From the NCBI GenBank assembly GCA_934167305.1, contig CAKPKQ010000005.1, forward strand, positions 1-64,000: a stretch of DNA of 64,000 bases, written 5' to 3'. Source of the DNA: an uncultured Clostridia bacterium (GTDB lineage: Bacteria; Bacillota; Clostridia; TANB77; CAG-508). The notes beneath the pieces were generated by a model. The model ran no database searches, was not told the DNA's origin, and saw nothing but the letters and a program-made list of their open reading frames with translations. Below are positions 25,511 to 33,809 of this stretch, piece by piece. Made by a program: the position numbers and the translations under genes. The stretch's first letter is position 1. Each line of letters opens with the position of its first letter.

Positions 25511-26284
25511 ATGATTAATTGGAAATTTTTAAATAATGAAGTTTATTTATATGATGGAACATTTAATGGTCTTCTTAGTGTTGCGTTTTATTGTTATGTA
25601 AACAAAGTTATTCCTTATAGAGTTGTTGATGAAAATTGCTATTTTCATAATTTATTAGAAAATTCAAAGTTTATACCTACTAATGAACTACATGCTGAAC
25701 GTATATTTAACGGAATTTATCATTCAGCTGGCCGTAGTGCGATATATGATTGCTATAATGCTTTTCTTTCTGGTAGTTCATCTAAAGAATTACCTATATT
25801 AAAGTATATTTTAAATAGTTTTGAAATCGGCCCTAATATTTGTAACATGCTTTCATTAGATTATGTTTTAGAGGTAGTAAAACTACGTAAAAATGTTCTC
25901 ATGGAAGCTCATAGATTTGATGGATTGGTTCGCCTTCAAGAAATTGGCAATAACTTATGGTATGCCTCTGTTCATCCTGATAATAATATAATTGAAAACG
26001 TTGGTCAATTTTTAATGAAACGATTTCCAATGCAAAATATAATTTTACATGACAAAAATAGAAATTTAGCCTTTATGTATAGTGTACTAAGGCCTAATAA
26101 TTATGAAATAATTGAAGTTCCAAAGGATATTGAATTTTCTTTTCTTTCTGATGACGAACTCAAATTTCAATCTTTATGGAAAACATTTTTCAAAAGTATT
26201 GCAATTAAAGAAAGGACAAACTCAAAGTTGCAAATGCAATTTATGCCTAAAAAATATTGGCAAGATTTGGTCGAGTTAAAATAA
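25511..26284 (+). CDS. Putative DNA metabolism protein (TIGR03915 / DUF4130 type)
   Basis: The 257-residue protein begins with VYLYDGTFNGLLSVAFYCY and contains VLMEAHRFDGLVRLQEI and WYASVHPDNNIIENVG, all typical of the partner of the preceding radical SAM gene. It lies 15 bases downstream, after GAGGAG, in a two-gene operon. The family is linked with uracil-DNA glycosylase-like domains in other species, but that domain is absent here. Confidence 0.85.
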   Translation: MINWKFLNNEVYLYDGTFNGLLSVAFYCYVNKVIPYRVVDENCYFHNLLENSKFIPTNELHAERIFNGIYHSAGRSAIYDCYNAFLSGSSSKELPILKYILNSFEIGPNICNMLSLDYVLEVVKLRKNVLMEAHRFDGLVRLQEIGNNLWYASVHPDNNIIENVGQFLMKRFPMQNIILHDKNRNLAFMYSVLRPNNYEIIEVPKDIEFSFLSDDELKFQSLWKTFFKSIAIKERTNSKLQMQFMPKKYWQDLVELK

Positions 26285-26287
26285 AAA

Positions 26288-26316
26288 TTGACATAATTAT
26301 TTTTTGATGTTATAAT
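26288..26316 (+). promoter_or_regulatory. Promoter of the 80-residue orphan gene
   Basis: TTGACA (26288-26293) and TATAAT (26311-26316) are 17 bases apart, a consensus promoter directly after the repair operon. Confidence 0.75.
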
Positions 26317-26369
26317 TTTGTAGAAATTAGCCTGTTAGGTTAAAAATACTGAAAGGAGAGGCCTTTATC

Positions 26370-26612
26370 ATGGAAAAAATGAAAGTGACTTTTGCTGTAA
26401 AATCGGCATCAACTGCAAGTTCAACATCCCCAGCAGAAAACTTTTCACGTAAGTACGAAATTCCTACGAAATCATTTCCGAAGGTTCATCAGATATTGAC
26501 TAAAAGACTCCATGCAAGTTATTGCACTCTCAACAACACGTTTTTGTTCGACTCTCGGGAAGAAGTTTTTATCGGTCTCGAAAAAATTATTTACTTAATT
26601 GTAGATGATTAA
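26370..26612 (+). CDS. Small orphan protein, 80 residues
   Basis: I recognise no family. The protein has a Ser/Thr/Ala-rich N-terminal half and a basic middle (SFPKVHQILTKRLHASY), and ends in an amphipathic segment (EVFIGLEKIIYLIVDD). It has a consensus promoter, the ribosome site GAAAGGAGAGG and its own terminator, so it is a strong single-gene unit. Base and codon use are clearly less AT-rich than the neighbours (CTC, CGT, TCG, GGT codons), which suggests recent transfer. Confidence 0.65.
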   Translation: MEKMKVTFAVKSASTASSTSPAENFSRKYEIPTKSFPKVHQILTKRLHASYCTLNNTFLFDSREEVFIGLEKIIYLIVDD

Positions 26613-26619
26613 TAAAAGC

Positions 26620-26658
26620 AAAGAGCATACCTAAAAATCGGTATGCTCTTTGTTTTTT
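26620..26658 (+). terminator. Terminator of the orphan gene
   Basis: AAAGAGCATACC pairs perfectly with GGTATGCTCTTT, followed by GTTTTTT. Confidence 0.9.
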
Positions 26659-26736
26659 AGTATACAATAAAATTAAGTTACCTTAGGCCGTGCTCATTTT
26701 AAAGCACTCCCTGTACATATGGCAAAGCCACTTTTC

Positions 26737-28653
26737 TTATTTGTATTCTTCTACTTCTTTCTTTATTTTTAATATAAAGTCATTTAGTCCCATTACTCCA
26801 ATATCACCATCTGATCTAGAACGAACTCCTACAGCATTTGCTTCTACTTCTTTATCTCCTATAATTAACATATATGGAATTTTTTGAAGTTGTGCTTCTC
26901 TAATTTTATAACCAATTTTTTCTTGTCTTTCATCAATTTCTGCACGAATTCCATTGTTGTCTAGTTCTTCTAAAACTTTTTCTGCATATTCTTTATGCGC
27001 GTCAGCTATTGGTAATATTTTTACTTGTACTGGTGATAACCATGTTGGAAATGCACCTGCATAATGTTCTGTTAAAATACCAATAAATCTTTCAAATGAA
27101 CCAAATAATGCTCTATGTAGCATAATTGGTGTTTTCTTTTCTCCATCTGAATCAATGTATGATAAATTAAATCTTAATGGTAATTGGAAGTCAACTTGTA
27201 CTGTTCCCATTTGCCATTCTCTTCCTAAACAGTCCTTCATTTTAATATCAATTTTTGGACCATAGAAAGCTCCATCACCTTCATTTACACGATAATTGTC
27301 TTTACCACATATTTCGTCTAATACATCTTTTAAGTCCGCTTCTGCTTTGTTCCATAAATTGATGTCTCCCATATAATCTTCTGGTCTGGTAGATAATGTT
27401 AGTATAAAGTCTAATCCAAATATGTTATATAGTTTTTTAGCAATTTCAAGAATATTTTTAATCTCTTCTTTAATTTGTGATTCCATAACATAATTGTGTG
27501 AATCATCTTGTCTAAACATTCTTACACGGAATAAACCGTTTAATTGTCCAGATTTTTCATTACGATGTATAATATCTATATCACTAAATCTTAAAGGCAA
27601 GTCCTTGTAACTTCTTAATTTGCTTTGATAAATTTTAATAGAGTTTGGACAGTTCATTGGTTTTAAAGCTTGTTCTTTTCCATCACTATCTATTAAAACA
27701 AACATATCATCTTTGTAATGATCCCAATGTCCTGATGTTTTCCATAAACTACTGCTGTTTAATTGTGGACCAGAGAATTCTTGATATCCTCTCTTTTTAT
27801 GTTCTTTTCTCCAAAGGTCTATAAGTATATTCATCATTGTGAAGCCTTTAGGCATCCAATATGCCATACCTGGTGCTGTTTCATCAAAGAAAAATAAATC
27901 TAATTCTTTTCCTAATTTACGATGATCTCTTTTTTTAGCTTCTTCTAACATATGTAAATGTTCTTCTAACATGCTAGCTTTAGGAAATGAAATACCATAA
28001 ATTCTTTGAAGAGTTTGTTTTGTTTCGTCCCCTCTCCAATATGAAGCTGATGAATGTAATAATTTGAATGCTTTTACTGAGCCTGTACTCATAATATGTG
28101 GTCCAGCACATAATTCTTTAAATTCACCTTGATCATAAAAGCTAATTTCTTCACCTTCTGGTAGTTCTTCAATTAATTCTACTTTATATGGTTCTTTTCT
28201 ATCTTTCATTAACTTAATAGCTTCTTCTCTTGGAAGAGTATATCTTGTGATTGGTAAATCTTCTTTAACAATCTTTTTCATTTCTTCTTCAATTTTAGCT
28301 AAATCTTCTTCTGTGAATGGTTTTTCCACGTCAAAATCATAATAAAAACCATTATCAATAGATGGACCAATTGTTAATTTTACATTATCTCCATATAGTC
28401 TTTTTATAGCTTGTGCCATAATGTGAGATGTTGTATGCCAATATGCCTTTTTACCATCTAAATCATCAAAAGTTAAAATCTCTAATTTACAATCTTTTTC
28501 AATTAAAGTACGTAAATCTTTTACCTCTCCATCAATCTTTCCCGCCATAGCATTTCTTGCTAAGCCTTCACTTATTTTTTTTGCAATTTCTAAAATAGAA
28601 GAACCTACATTAACCTCTATTTTAGAACCATCTTTTAATTCTACTTTTACCAT
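26737..28653 (-). CDS. thrS: Threonyl-tRNA synthetase
   Basis: The 638-residue class II synthetase has an N-terminal TGS domain (1-60), the editing/SAD domain with HTTSHIMAQAIKRLYG (about 74-89), the catalytic core with LKPMNCPNSIKIY and RVRMFRQDDSH, and the anticodon-binding domain (about 540-638). All parts are intact. Transcription is controlled by the T-box leader upstream. The AAGGAGGAG ribosome site lies next to a palindromic repeat. Confidence 0.97.
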   Translation of the reverse strand: MVKVELKDGSKIEVNVGSSILEIAKKISEGLARNAMAGKIDGEVKDLRTLIEKDCKLEILTFDDLDGKKAYWHTTSHIMAQAIKRLYGDNVKLTIGPSIDNGFYYDFDVEKPFTEEDLAKIEEEMKKIVKEDLPITRYTLPREEAIKLMKDRKEPYKVELIEELPEGEEISFYDQGEFKELCAGPHIMSTGSVKAFKLLHSSASYWRGDETKQTLQRIYGISFPKASMLEEHLHMLEEAKKRDHRKLGKELDLFFFDETAPGMAYWMPKGFTMMNILIDLWRKEHKKRGYQEFSGPQLNSSSLWKTSGHWDHYKDDMFVLIDSDGKEQALKPMNCPNSIKIYQSKLRSYKDLPLRFSDIDIIHRNEKSGQLNGLFRVRMFRQDDSHNYVMESQIKEEIKNILEIAKKLYNIFGLDFILTLSTRPEDYMGDINLWNKAEADLKDVLDEICGKDNYRVNEGDGAFYGPKIDIKMKDCLGREWQMGTVQVDFQLPLRFNLSYIDSDGEKKTPIMLHRALFGSFERFIGILTEHYAGAFPTWLSPVQVKILPIADAHKEYAEKVLEELDNNGIRAEIDERQEKIGYKIREAQLQKIPYMLIIGDKEVEANAVGVRSRSDGDIGVMGLNDFILKIKKEVEEYK

Positions 28654-28672
28654 ATTTTCTCCTCCTTCTTAA

Positions 28673-28738
28673 TGTCAGTTCGGGGACGTTTCTTCAACTG
28701 ACATTTTTGTCAGTTAAAGATACGTCCCCAAACTGACA
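28673..28738. repeat. REP-like palindromic repeat, copy 1
   Basis: Two 31-base arms face each other (TGTCAGTTCGGGGACG... and ...CGTCCCCAAACTGACA). Each arm also begins TGTCAGTT and ends AACTGACA, so the palindromes are nested. A related copy lies at 33610-33748. Such GGGGACG palindromes resemble REP/RAYT elements of Clostridia. It lies between the T-box terminator and the thrS ribosome site. Confidence 0.8.
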
Positions 28739-28739
28739 A

Positions 28740-28963
28740 GCACTCCTAAAGTATTGCTACTTTAGGAGTGCTTTTACACGGTTCCATCCTATTTTTAACT
28801 TAATTACTCTTTAACGCAGATGTACGCCTAGCTTTTTACTAGGAACTAATGAGGTAGTTTTTCAAATCTGTTTATTTAAGTTAGCTTTCAGCCGTTGACC
28901 AACTCTCTCTTTTAACAACCTTGATTTTACTTTGTCTCATTCTTGTCTTTATTTTTTCAAACT
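28740..28963 (-). promoter_or_regulatory. T-box riboswitch leader of thrS
   Basis: T-box leaders sense uncharged tRNA and prevent termination. Here AGAGAGTTGG...GGCTGAAAGC is the Stem I apical/AG-bulge region. CCTAG/CTAGG (28829-28845) looks like Stem III. The T-box core TGGAACCGTG is at 28777-28786, and the terminator GCACTCCTAAAGTA with its complement is at 28740-28771. ACT ACC, both threonine codons, lie near the expected specifier position. The terminator is followed by TTGTC rather than a T run, because the REP-like repeat starts there. Confidence 0.88.
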
Positions 28964-28970
28964 ATATATT

Positions 28971-28999
28971 ATTATACTCGCTGTTTTTTCAAGTGTCAA
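28971..28999 (-). promoter_or_regulatory. thrS T-box promoter
   Basis: TTGACA (28994-28999) and TATAAT (28971-28976) are 17 bases apart on the minus strand. Confidence 0.8.
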
Positions 29000-29005
29000 G
29001 TGCTT

Positions 29006-29314
29006 TTATATAAGTTTCAATATATCTTCTTTGGGTTGTACTCCTATTGTTCTTGCGGTTTCGGTTCCATTTTTTATAATTAAGAATGCTGGTATAGTCA
29101 TTATTTCATATTTTTCTGCTAACTCATGATTTTCATCTACATTTACTTTACATACTTTAACTTTATCTCCCATCTCTTCTGCTATTTTATCTATTACTGG
29201 TGACATCATTCTACATGGTCCACACCAGCTTGCCCAAAAGTCAATTAAAACTGGTACATTTGCCTCCATTACTTCTTTTTCATAATTATCTTTGTTTAAT
29301 TCTGTTACACTCAT
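29006..29314 (-). CDS. trxA: Thioredoxin
   Basis: The 102-residue thioredoxin has the active site WCGPC (about 29-33), the cis-Pro region TIPAFLI, and normal length. It transfers electrons from thioredoxin reductase, whose gene lies directly upstream, to cytoplasmic disulfides. I chose the ATG at 29314 because GGAGG lies just before it; an upstream in-frame TTG would include that site. Confidence 0.95.
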   Translation of the reverse strand: MSVTELNKDNYEKEVMEANVPVLIDFWASWCGPCRMMSPVIDKIAEEMGDKVKVCKVNVDENHELAEKYEIMTIPAFLIIKNGTETARTIGVQPKEDILKLI

Positions 29315-29332
29315 TTTATTTACCTCCAAAAT

Positions 29333-30175
29333 TTATTTTAACACAGCTAAACCTGCTTTTGTCCCTTCATATATAGCTTTAGATATTTGTAGCAAACCTC
29401 CTGTACAATCTCCACACGCAAATAACCCTGGTACTGTTGTTTCCATATTTTCATTTACTACAATGTTATTGTTTTCAATTCTAGCACCTATCCTTCTTGC
29501 TATATCTGTACTTGACGCTGTTCCAACTGCTATAAATACTCCATTTATTTTTTGCTTTGTATCATCTTCAAATTCAACTTCTTCAAGTTTGTTCGTTCCT
29601 CTAAATTCTTTTATCTTTTTTTCATTTACTACAACCCCATTGCTTCTATTTTGAACTATTTTTCCACCATTTGTTAGTATAGTTACAGAGTTTGCAATCG
29701 GTTTTAATGTTTCAAATTCATGTATAGCATAATTTCCTTCGCCTAATACTGCAACATCTTTCTCTTTGTAGAAGAAAGAATCGCATATTGCACAATAACT
29801 TATCCCTTTTCCTTCAAATTCTTTAATTCCTTTTATATTTGGAATATTTCTATTTACCCCTGTTGCCAATATTACTGATTTTGTATCATATTTTGAATTA
29901 ACAGTTTCTATTGTAAAATTATCTTTCAACTCTATGTTTATTACTTCATCTTGTACTATTTCTACTCCTAAATTGACAGCTTGATTTAGCCCATTTTCAT
30001 ATAATTTTTTTCCTGATACACCATTTGCAAAACCATAGTAATTATCTATTTTTTTTGCTTTTTCTAAAGCTCCATTTCCTTTTGATATAACTAATGTAGA
30101 CAAATTTCTTCTTTTCGCATAAATAGCTGCTGTAATTCCAGCTGGTCCACTTCCAATTACTGCTACATCATACAC
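29333..30175 (-). CDS. Thioredoxin reductase-like NAD(P)/FAD oxidoreductase
   Basis: The 280-residue protein has an FAD-binding GSGPAG motif (8-13), the redox pair CAIC (128-131), a GEGNYAIHE nucleotide-binding motif and GLFACGDCTGG near the C-terminus. It is somewhat shorter than classical TrxB (about 305-310). Pairing with trxA supports a thioredoxin reductase role. Clostridial relatives can use ferredoxin instead of NADPH, so the electron donor is uncertain (the second GxGxxG is present as GEGNYA). Confidence 0.88.
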   Translation of the reverse strand: MYDVAVIGSGPAGITAAIYAKRRNLSTLVISKGNGALEKAKKIDNYYGFANGVSGKKLYENGLNQAVNLGVEIVQDEVINIELKDNFTIETVNSKYDTKSVILATGVNRNIPNIKGIKEFEGKGISYCAICDSFFYKEKDVAVLGEGNYAIHEFETLKPIANSVTILTNGGKIVQNRSNGVVVNEKKIKEFRGTNKLEEVEFEDDTKQKINGVFIAVGTASSTDIARRIGARIENNNIVVNENMETTVPGLFACGDCTGGLLQISKAIYEGTKAGLAVLK

Positions 30176-30318
30176 CTTATATTCGCCTCCTCACTAGTTT
30201 TATATATATTTTATTTATTTTATGCAATTATTATACACTAATTTTTTTGTTTTTCAAACACTTGTCTATGAGATTTTTAACACTTCTTAAAAATATTTTA
30301 AATTTTTTCAAATTTTTC

Positions 30319-30366
30319 TTGACAAAGCGAACATGTTTTTGTATACTATATACGAACATTGATTCG
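30319..30366 (+). promoter_or_regulatory. Promoter with two LexA-like boxes
   Basis: TTGACA (30319-30324) and TATACT (30342-30347) are 17 bases apart. CGAACATGTTTTTG (30328-30341) fills the spacer and matches 13 of 14 positions of CGAACRNRYGTTYG. A weaker, more symmetric CGAACATTGATTCG lies at 30353-30366 near the start of transcription. LexA binding should block polymerase. Confidence 0.75.
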
Positions 30367-30395
30367 GAGATATAATTTTTTAGGAGGTATTAATT

Positions 30396-31094
30396 ATGAA
30401 CATTTTCAAAAATAGAAATAATGTAATTTCATATACAGTAAACAAGGAAATCGGCTCAAATTGCTATGTTTCAGTTGATGATGGAGAAGTTGTAGTTAAT
30501 GCCCCATGGTATTTTTCTAGAAGACAAATTCAAACAATTATTGAAGAAAAAAGGCAATGGATCTTAAACAAAATTAAAGAATATCAAGAACAAAATAATG
30601 TATATTCTGATAGAGGTAGTATTGTTATTTTAGGTGCTAATCATCAGGTACATTTATATTATAAAAGTGTAAACACTCCTACCATAAATATAGTTAATCG
30701 TACTATTGAAGTTGTACTTCCTAATAAATATAAAAAATTAGAAACAACTCAAATTTTAAAAATATTAGTTGATAAACTATATGAAAAAGTTGCCGAGCAG
30801 GAAGTTGAAAGAGCTATGGAAAAAACAAGATTATTACTTGGATATGCTCCTGAAGATTACGAAATAAAAAAACTATCTGCTAATGTTATTGCTCATTTTT
30901 CTAGCGAAGACAAAAAAATATCAATTAGTTCAAATATAGCTAAATATGATAGAAATATAATTGATTATGTTGTATTACATGAGTTCTGTCATATGCAATA
31001 CAAAATTCATACAAAGAATTTTTGGAAAATAATTGCTAAATATATGCCAAGTTATGAAAAATATGAAAATACTTTAAAAGGCTTGTCATATTAA
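30396..31094 (+). CDS. YgjP/SprT-like zinc metallopeptidase (M48 type)
   Basis: This 232-residue protein has the zinc motif HEFCH (residues 193-197), with a further His (HTKNFW) in the C-terminal part, as in the YgjP/DUF45 family. SprT/YgjP-like proteins relate to SPRTN, which degrades DNA-protein crosslinks; that activity is inferred, not proven, for this group. The LexA-like boxes in its promoter support a DNA-damage role. The gene is a single unit with its own terminator. AGGAGG lies before the start. Confidence 0.85.
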   Translation: MNIFKNRNNVISYTVNKEIGSNCYVSVDDGEVVVNAPWYFSRRQIQTIIEEKRQWILNKIKEYQEQNNVYSDRGSIVILGANHQVHLYYKSVNTPTINIVNRTIEVVLPNKYKKLETTQILKILVDKLYEKVAEQEVERAMEKTRLLLGYAPEDYEIKKLSANVIAHFSSEDKKISISSNIAKYDRNIIDYVVLHEFCHMQYKIHTKNFWKIIAKYMPSYEKYENTLKGLSY

Positions 31095-31120
31095 AATAAC
31101 CTTAATTAGTTTTTAACATC

Positions 31121-31152
31121 AAAAATGCTAACCCATAATGGTTAGCATTTTT
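31121..31152. terminator. Terminator between YgjP-like gene and thyX
   Basis: AAAAATGCTAACC pairs perfectly with GGTTAGCATTTTT and works for both strands. Confidence 0.9.
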
Positions 31153-31174
31153 GTTATTAATCTAAAAATTTATA

Positions 31175-31846
31175 TTATAAATCTTCATCAACTGTAAGTT
31201 TTGCATAGTATTTTTCATCAAAATCCTCGTCATATTCAATATTTTCAAATATTTCTGGCATTTCTTTTTGGAAATACTTTAATAAAGGAATAAGTACTTG
31301 TCTTATTGAAGGATGTACATGTTTTGTAGTTCTTAAACTTAAAATATGTTTCCACTCTCTAATATTAGCTGTCATAACATATTCTGCTGCTACTGAATGA
31401 GGTAATACTTCTCTACACATATCTGTAGTAGCCCCCAATTCTTTCATTTTCATATATCTTGCTTCTATTTCTTGCATTGCTTTTTTCCATTCTTCATATA
31501 TTTCTTTATCTTCTATATATGCTGGATTAACAAAAGCAATTTCATTTCCGTATTTATCTTTATCATAACTGCAATATCTAGTTGATTCTATTGAAAAACT
31601 TGCATGTCTATGTCTTGTCAAGTCTTTATATGATCCCAAATCATTATAAATTCTAACTGTAATTTTTTCATGTTCTAAAACTGATTCATGTCCTCTGTTC
31701 AAGCAATTTTTTAATAAATTTTTATATGATTCTTCTGAAACCATTCCTTCTGAGCGATAGCAAGTTCTGCAAGCCTTTTCTATTTTTTTCATTATTTCTA
31801 TTCCGTCAAATTTTTCTACTTTTATCCATGGTTCTACTATTCTCAT
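31175..31846 (-). CDS. thyX: FAD-dependent thymidylate synthase
   Basis: ThyX makes dTMP from dUMP with methylene-THF and FAD. The 223-residue protein carries the signature RHRHASFSIESTRY (RHRxxSxxxxSxR, about 78-91). AAEYVMTANIREW and LRTTKHVHPSIRQ supply further substrate-binding residues. The start follows GGGAGG. No thyA is in the window. Confidence 0.95.
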   Translation of the reverse strand: MRIVEPWIKVEKFDGIEIMKKIEKACRTCYRSEGMVSEESYKNLLKNCLNRGHESVLEHEKITVRIYNDLGSYKDLTRHRHASFSIESTRYCSYDKDKYGNEIAFVNPAYIEDKEIYEEWKKAMQEIEARYMKMKELGATTDMCREVLPHSVAAEYVMTANIREWKHILSLRTTKHVHPSIRQVLIPLLKYFQKEMPEIFENIEYDEDFDEKYYAKLTVDEDL

Positions 31847-31913
31847 TTATTTTTCCTCCCTTTTTTTACTTCAAATACTATATCAAAAAAATCAAAATAT
31901 TACAAGAAAAATT

Positions 31914-32805
31914 TTAATTTAAAATATTAAAATCTGGTACATACTCTTCTTCATGATCACCAAGTTCTTGTATATATCCATTTTCCAAATTTAGAGTATA
32001 TAAATAATTTTCTATTTCTTTATATTCTTTTTTAGTTAATTTTCTATTTAATAATTTGTCTTCCTTTGCTTTATATGTAGGAAAATATTGAGCCATTACA
32101 CTTACATATGTACCTTCTGGCATATTTTCTTTTATCCATTTTAAAATATGTTTTGAATTTTGAATATGATTAGGTAATACTAAATGTCTAATAATTACTC
32201 CTTTTTGTATTATTCCATTTTCATTAAATATTGGATTTCCAACTTGTTTTTGCATTTCTTGTATTGCTGTAGTTGCTATTTTAAAGTAGTTATCTGCTTT
32301 AGAATATTTTGTACTTAACTCATTTGAATAGTATTTCAAATCTGGTAAATATACATCAATATATCCATTTAGCATTTTTATCGTTTCTACATTTTCATAT
32401 CCATTTGTGTTATATATAATTGGTATATTTAAACCATTTTCTTTTGCTATTTTTAATGCTTCTATAATTTGATAAGCATACATTGTGGGTGTAACTAAAT
32501 TAATATTATTTACTCCTTTTGCTTGTTGGTCTAAAAATATTTGTGCAAGTTCTTTTACTGTTATTTCTTTTCCTTTACCTAATTGGCTTATTTCATAATT
32601 TTGGCAATATATACAATTCAAATTACAATTACTAAAAAACACTGTACCAGAGCCGTTTTTTCCACTTATACTTGGCTCTTCATAATTATGTACTGACGCT
32701 AAAGCAATTTTTATTTTATCATTACATTTACAATATCCTATATTTCCAATTTTTCTATTAACCCCGACAGTTTCGAGGACAAATATTACATTTTTCTAGA
32801 TTCAT
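31914..32805 (-). pseudogene. PflA-like radical SAM protein with an N-terminal frameshift
   Basis: The long part (31914 to about 32760) holds the radical SAM motif CNLNCIYC and the family sequence NLVTPTMYAYQIIEAL and YLPDLKYY. The true start is ATG at 32805 after AGGAG, giving MNLEKCNICPRNC. The frame then breaks near 32762-32766 in a CGGGG run. Removing one base there restores NRKIGNIGYCKCNDK and joins the rest, about 296 residues. It is either a recent single-base mutation or an assembly indel. The family (like YggA-type PFL-activase homologues) has no proven substrate. Confidence 0.8.
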
Positions 32806-32897
32806 TTTTTCTCCTGATTCCAATTGTTATTTTTCAATATTTGTATTATAATATTTGATAGTTATTTTGTAAAGATCTGTCCTTAAGGAGGGAAAAA

Positions 32898-33620
32898 ATG
32901 AGTTTTATTGAAAGAGAATATAAGGTTGATATTAGACATATTGGAACTAGTAATTTAATTACTAACTATGGTATTTTGTGTTTGCTTGAAGACATTGCAA
33001 CAGTTCATTCTGATATTGCTGGTTATGGCATAGCTCAAATACCTTTTACCCATGTTTCATGGATTTTACTTAATTGGAAGGTATCTGTTTTTAAAAGAGT
33101 AGCTTTTGGTGATACTGTTAAGGTTAGAACTTGGTCTGTACCATATAATGAGCTTTTTACTTATAGAAATTTTGAAATTTATGATAACGAAAATAATTTA
33201 ATTTGTATTGCAAATTCTAAATGGACATTAGTTAATTCTGATACTAAGACTCTTACTAAAATCACGGATGAAATAAAAAATAGTTATGAGCCTGAAAGTA
33301 AGTTGGTATTTGATAAACTTGAAATAGCCAAATTGAAAGAACCTAGCACTTCTGAGCATACATTTAGCTTTAATGTTTTAAGAAGAGATATTGATTTTAA
33401 TAATCATATGCACAACCTATACTATCTTTTATATGCTTATGAAGCATTACCTAAAGAAGTATATGAAAAAGATGAATCAAATAACTTTGAAATTATGTAT
33501 AAATCTGGTAGTATGTTAGGTGATAAAATTGATTGTTATTATTCACATGATAATGAATCTGATTACATTGTAATGAAAACCAATAATAAATTACATGCAA
33601 TCATTAAATTGTCAGTTTAG
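32898..33620 (+). CDS. Acyl-ACP thioesterase
   Basis: This 240-residue double hot-dog protein belongs to the FatA-type thioesterases that release fatty acids from acyl carrier protein. The N-terminus FIEREYKVDIRHIG and the conserved WxLxxWKV-like segment (WILLNWKVSVFKRVAFGDTV) are present. The second domain has RRDIDFNNHMHNL with catalytic-type Asn and His. The last codons (LSV and the TAG stop) lie in the first bases of a REP-like repeat, so the original C-terminus may have been replaced. Confidence 0.88.
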   Translation: MSFIEREYKVDIRHIGTSNLITNYGILCLLEDIATVHSDIAGYGIAQIPFTHVSWILLNWKVSVFKRVAFGDTVKVRTWSVPYNELFTYRNFEIYDNENNLICIANSKWTLVNSDTKTLTKITDEIKNSYEPESKLVFDKLEIAKLKEPSTSEHTFSFNVLRRDIDFNNHMHNLYYLLYAYEALPKEVYEKDESNNFEIMYKSGSMLGDKIDCYYSHDNESDYIVMKTNNKLHAIIKLSV

Positions 33621-33748
33621 GGACGTTTCTTTAACTGACATAAATGTCACTCGGGGGACACATCTTGAAAGTATAATTAAAAAAACTTGAAAGATGTGTC
33701 CCCTTAACTGACAAAAATGTCAGTTAAAGAAACGTCCCCGAACTGACA
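33610..33748. repeat. REP-like palindromic repeat, copy 2 (compound)
   Basis: Outer 31-base arms (TGTCAGTTTAGGGACG... and ...CGTCCCCGAACTGACA) match copy 1. They enclose a second inverted repeat (GGGGGACACATCTT... and AAGATGTGTCCCC) around an AT-rich centre. The left end overlaps the stop codon of the thioesterase gene. Confidence 0.8.
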
Positions 33749-33809
33749 CAAAATTATTATTATTGTCATATTATGTAATATAAATTGATTTTAAGGAGGA
33801 ATATAAAAC

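Noticed and set aside
28673..33748. CRISPR array suggested by repeated TGTCAGTT...GGGGACG units
   Set aside because: There are only two separated palindromic loci, with no regular spacers and no cas genes; REP-like repeats explain them.
33748..33809. Sigma-E type promoter before cotJA
   Set aside because: CATATTAT could be a -10 element, but no convincing -35 lies at the right distance, so no call is made.
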